In this document: one piece after another, positions 5,921 through 8,148 of the stretch
Layout of the letters: each line of letters opens with the position of its first letter
Position numbering within the stretch: position 1 is the first letter of the stretch
From: Candidatus Omnitrophota bacterium
Lineage (GTDB): Bacteria; Omnitrophota; Gorgyraeia; Zapsychrales; JANLHA01
Direction: 5' to 3'
DNA length: 8,148 bases
NCBI GenBank assembly: GCA_023247815.1
Contig: JAHFFS010000056.1
Location: forward strand, 1-8,148
Notes under the pieces: model-generated
The model's database searches: none
What the model was told of the DNA's origin: nothing
What the model saw: the letters and a program-made list of their open reading frames with translations, nothing else
Made by a program: the position numbers and the translations under genes

Positions 5921-7171
5921 ATGGCAAATAAAGATAACTTATTAAGCATCAAGCTTATCGGTTGGAGCATCATTGTTTTCAATCTCCTCATTTTGGTTCT
6001 GCATTTTCAGCCCGACGACATACACTGGCAGAAATATCGCAGTTTCATCGCCATGGGCGCGGTCTTTCCTTTGGATTTTATGGTTGGCTATTTGAAAGAG
6101 GATACCGCCTCGCACTTGATTTGGATCTTCATGGCGACCAGCTGCGGCGCGGGTATCCTCCGATTGAATGCGGTTGCCCGGGTATCATTCATTGTTATGT
6201 GCATTGTCCATTTTGTTGTTCTGATTTTTTTGGCGACGATGAAATGGGGAGACAAACATTTTTTGGATTATTTTTTCCGACTTTATTTTAATTTTGTCGT
6301 GCTTTTGACGTACGTCGGGTTTTTAACGGTCCCCGAAGTATTGGAAAAATTTCGGTCTGATTTTGATCGAAACCGCTGGCGGGCTTTTTTAGCCCGACTT
6401 CGTTTTAAACCCATCGGTCTTCCCGACGCTAAAAGTTATTTCAATCTGGGACTCGCGTACGCTCGTCTTGGCCAGCACCAGGACGCGGTCGCTGCTTTGG
6501 AAAAGGCCATTATGGTCAGTCCGCAAGAGGCCGGTTTTCATTATCATTTGGGAAAAATTTTTTATGAGAGCAAAGACTTTCATAAGGCGGTTGAACAATT
6601 GAAGAATGCCATCGGAATCGATCTTATTTATTGGCAGGCTTATTACGCGTTGGGTCTAGCCTATCAGGCCTTGGGCTGTGATCAAGAGGCGCAAGATTCC
6701 TTCCGTAAAGTGATTCATTTGAACCCGGAACAAAGCGATGCCCACAAACAAATCGGTTTGATCTACAATAATCTTGGCCGCTATGAGGATGCTTTGCATG
6801 CCTTTGAAAATGCCAGTCGATTGGTCAAGGACGATGAAATCTATTTCCATATGGGTCAGCTTTATTTGGCGAAACTGGAACGATGGGAAGAGGCCAGGGA
6901 GGTGTTGCAAAAGGCCGTGAGGGTGAACCCAGCAAATCAGGAGGCGCAGTTTCAGTTAGGCATGGCCAATTTCAAATTGAAACGGTTTAAGGATTCGGTC
7001 CGTTGTTTTAAAGAAGTTCTCCGTCGGAACAATGATCATAAACAGGCGCATTACCATCTAGGGTTCGCCTATGCGATGCTCAAAGATCATGATTCAGCCA
7101 GACGTGAATTCAAATATTTGCGGCAAATCGACCCCGAACTTGCGGACACGCTTTTGTTGTTGATGAAATAG
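5921..7171 (+). CDS. Multi-pass membrane protein with seven C-terminal TPR repeats
   Basis: With the ATG at 5921 the protein has 416 residues. The N-terminal third is hydrophobic, with about four to five membrane segments near residues 7-27, 38-56, 62-79, 83-104 and 114-135. A basic stretch follows (about 140-165), then seven consecutive 34-residue tetratricopeptide repeats from about 169 to the end. They show the usual pattern of G-Y/L-A at positions 8-20 and a Pro near position 32 (for example LGLAYARLGQHQDAVAALEKA and LGLAYQALGCDQEAQDSFRKV). TPR arrays are protein-binding scaffolds, and the basic linker suggests the array is cytoplasmic. No enzymatic motif is visible. The frame is open back to a TTG at 5834, and an ATG at 5873 also exists. 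The 5921 start is preferred because a short polar lead and then a membrane helix follow it, while the extension looks non-coding and overlaps a terminator candidate. Partner and function are unknown. Confidence 0.82.
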   Translation: MANKDNLLSIKLIGWSIIVFNLLILVLHFQPDDIHWQKYRSFIAMGAVFPLDFMVGYLKEDTASHLIWIFMATSCGAGILRLNAVARVSFIVMCIVHFVVLIFLATMKWGDKHFLDYFFRLYFNFVVLLTYVGFLTVPEVLEKFRSDFDRNRWRAFLARLRFKPIGLPDAKSYFNLGLAYARLGQHQDAVAALEKAIMVSPQEAGFHYHLGKIFYESKDFHKAVEQLKNAIGIDLIYWQAYYALGLAYQALGCDQEAQDSFRKVIHLNPEQSDAHKQIGLIYNNLGRYEDALHAFENASRLVKDDEIYFHMGQLYLAKLERWEEAREVLQKAVRVNPANQEAQFQLGMANFKLKRFKDSVRCFKEVLRRNNDHKQAHYHLGFAYAMLKDHDSARREFKYLRQIDPELADTLLLLMK

Positions 7172-7206
7172 GGGCCATCCGTTAAGATGAATTCTGTTAA
7201 GGCTGG

Positions 7207-7230
7207 GAGGGTCCTTCCGGGACAGCCCTC
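7207..7230 (+). other. GC-rich hairpin in the spacer before the helicase gene
   Basis: GAGGG (7207-7211) pairs with CCCTC (7226-7230), and TCC (7212-7214) with GGA (7220-7222) around a TTCCG loop, leaving CAG as a bulge. An alternative pairing uses GGCT (7201-7204) with AGCC (7224-7227). No T-run follows, so it is not a clear intrinsic terminator. It lies 36 nt after the TPR gene stop and 40 nt before the helicase ATG. The 99-bp spacer shows no other convincing element. Confidence 0.35.
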
Positions 7231-7270
7231 GGCTCATTTCTGATTTGAACAATCCTTCCATTCGTGATTG

Positions 7271-8148
7271 ATGAATCCTTCTTCGGCAAAAATTTTTGAA
7301 TTTCCAGAAATCCGCATGGTTGAGGCCTCTGCCGGCTCGGGGAAGACTTACGCCTTGGCCCAGCGCTATGTCCAGCTGTTGTTCCATCCCTCGTTTGTCG
7401 CCGACCCCAGAAATTTTCAGACGCTGCTGGCGGTCACGTTCACCAATAAAGCCGCTTTTGCGATGAAGGCCAGGATTCTGCAGCTGCTCAAACGGATCGC
7501 TTTTCAGGATTTGAGTCCCATCGAGGAGAAAGACATTTTGCGTTCGATCGGCTTGAGTCAGGCGCAGGCCAGTCCGATCGCCTTTCAGATGATGGAATCG
7601 ATCATTCATCATTATCACTATTTTCAAGTCCAGACGATCGACAAATTGATCAATTCCTTTCTTCTCGGTTGCGCGTTCAAGTTGGGATTGACGACGCATT
7701 TTCGGATCCGTAATAAAGTCTTGCCATATTTGGAGCAGGCCTTGGACAACGTCATTGATCAGGCGCAACACCAGGAACCATTGCAAAGGGTGTTCCGTCA
7801 ATTCCTCCACAACTACCTGTATTTGGAAAATCGCGGCAACTGGTTTCCGAAAAAAGATATCCTGGCCATTCTTTTTTCTCTCAATCAGCAAAAGAATGTT
7901 TTTGCCCAGGACTTTAAGAAATCACCTTTTGCTTACGAAGACCTGATTAAAAAAAAGCGTTTGATTCTGTCGGCCATGAAGAAACTCTTCGACGAGCTTC
8001 CTGAAGAGACCCACGCGGGCTTTCGAAAGGGCCTTGAACAATTTTTAAAGAAGCATGAACAATCTTTCGATATTGACAGTGTTTCCGATTATTTCGGCCG
8101 CAATGAAATCCCGATAAGGAAAGACGCGAAAGTCCCATCGGAGCTTGA
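7271..8148 (+). CDS. RecB/AddA-like superfamily 1 helicase, 5' part (3' end outside window)
   Basis: The first 292 codons are open to the window edge with no stop. A phosphate-binding Walker A, ASAGSGKT (residues 19-26), is preceded by VE, as is typical of RecB, AddA and related UvrD-like helicase-nucleases. Motif Ia is TFTNKAA (56-62), followed by MKARI. A QTIDKLINSF segment with Thr122-Ile123-Asp124 matches motif Ic of this group (TIHSF or TIDSF in relatives). The Walker B DExx box and later motifs, and any C-terminal PD-(D/E)XK nuclease domain, would lie beyond the window. Such proteins process double-strand DNA ends for recombination. The start is tightly bounded: an in-frame TGA at 7265-7267 leaves only TTG 7268 or ATG 7271, and neither has a strong ribosome binding site. 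Superfamily is certain; RecB-type, AddA-type or a related exonuclease cannot be settled from the N-terminus. Confidence 0.87.
   Translation, partial: MNPSSAKIFEFPEIRMVEASAGSGKTYALAQRYVQLLFHPSFVADPRNFQTLLAVTFTNKAAFAMKARILQLLKRIAFQDLSPIEEKDILRSIGLSQAQASPIAFQMMESIIHHYHYFQVQTIDKLINSFLLGCAFKLGLTTHFRIRNKVLPYLEQALDNVIDQAQHQEPLQRVFRQFLHNYLYLENRGNWFPKKDILAILFSLNQQKNVFAQDFKKSPFAYEDLIKKKRLILSAMKKLFDELPEETHAGFRKGLEQFLKKHEQSFDIDSVSDYFGRNEIPIRKDAKVPSEL

Noticed and set aside
7094..7891. A 265-residue open frame on the minus strand across the TPR gene end and helicase start
   Set aside because: The plus strand here encodes seven clear TPR repeats and then intact helicase motifs. The minus-strand translation shows no recognisable domain, so it is a shadow frame.
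7271..8148. A defence-system helicase (for example a Gabija- or Zorya-like component)
   Set aside because: The visible N-terminus matches RecB/AddA-type end-processing helicases, and no other defence gene lies in the window.

Overview
The window is a densely coded bacterial stretch in which all nine recognisable genes lie on the + strand. Base composition is moderate, roughly mid-40s to 50 percent GC by eye. Start signals are ordinary, including one strong GGAGG ribosome binding site and one GTG start. There is no rRNA, tRNA, CRISPR array, insertion sequence or phage gene from which to assign a taxon. The lone response regulator and the membrane-TPR protein resemble those I associate with uncultured Gram-negative-like candidate phyla such as Omnitrophota, but this is a weak impression and not a placement.

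Region 1 (1-2529) is a molybdate/tungstate uptake operon: the 3' part of modA, a small gene for a tandem Mop/TOBE oxyanion-binding protein, modB and modC. The last three genes are joined by ATGA start/stop overlaps. The encoded parts are a periplasmic binding protein, a membrane permease, an ATPase with its own C-terminal TOBE domain, and a probable cytoplasmic molybdate-binding protein. Region 2 (2551-3072) is a SpoU/TrmH-family RNA 2'-O-ribose methyltransferase, 21 bp after modC and possibly in the same transcript.

Region 3 (3073-3211) is an intergenic spacer holding a good inverted repeat and then a plausible sigma70-type promoter. Region 4 (3212-5782) is a two-component pair: a soluble CBS-CBS-PAS-PAS histidine kinase and, 21 bp later, a stand-alone receiver protein with an unusual insertion of about 28 residues before its conserved lysine. 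A weak intrinsic terminator candidate follows.

Region 5 (about 5921-7171) encodes a multi-pass membrane protein with seven C-terminal TPR repeats. Region 6 (7271 to the right edge) is the 5' part of a large RecB/AddA-like superfamily 1 helicase, open at the window end.

Most of the window is recognisable housekeeping or signalling machinery. I do not see strong evidence for an undescribed system. The least ordinary elements are the stand-alone tandem-Mop protein in the mod operon, the inserted loop in the receiver protein, and the CBS-gated kinase with no visible transmembrane sensor.
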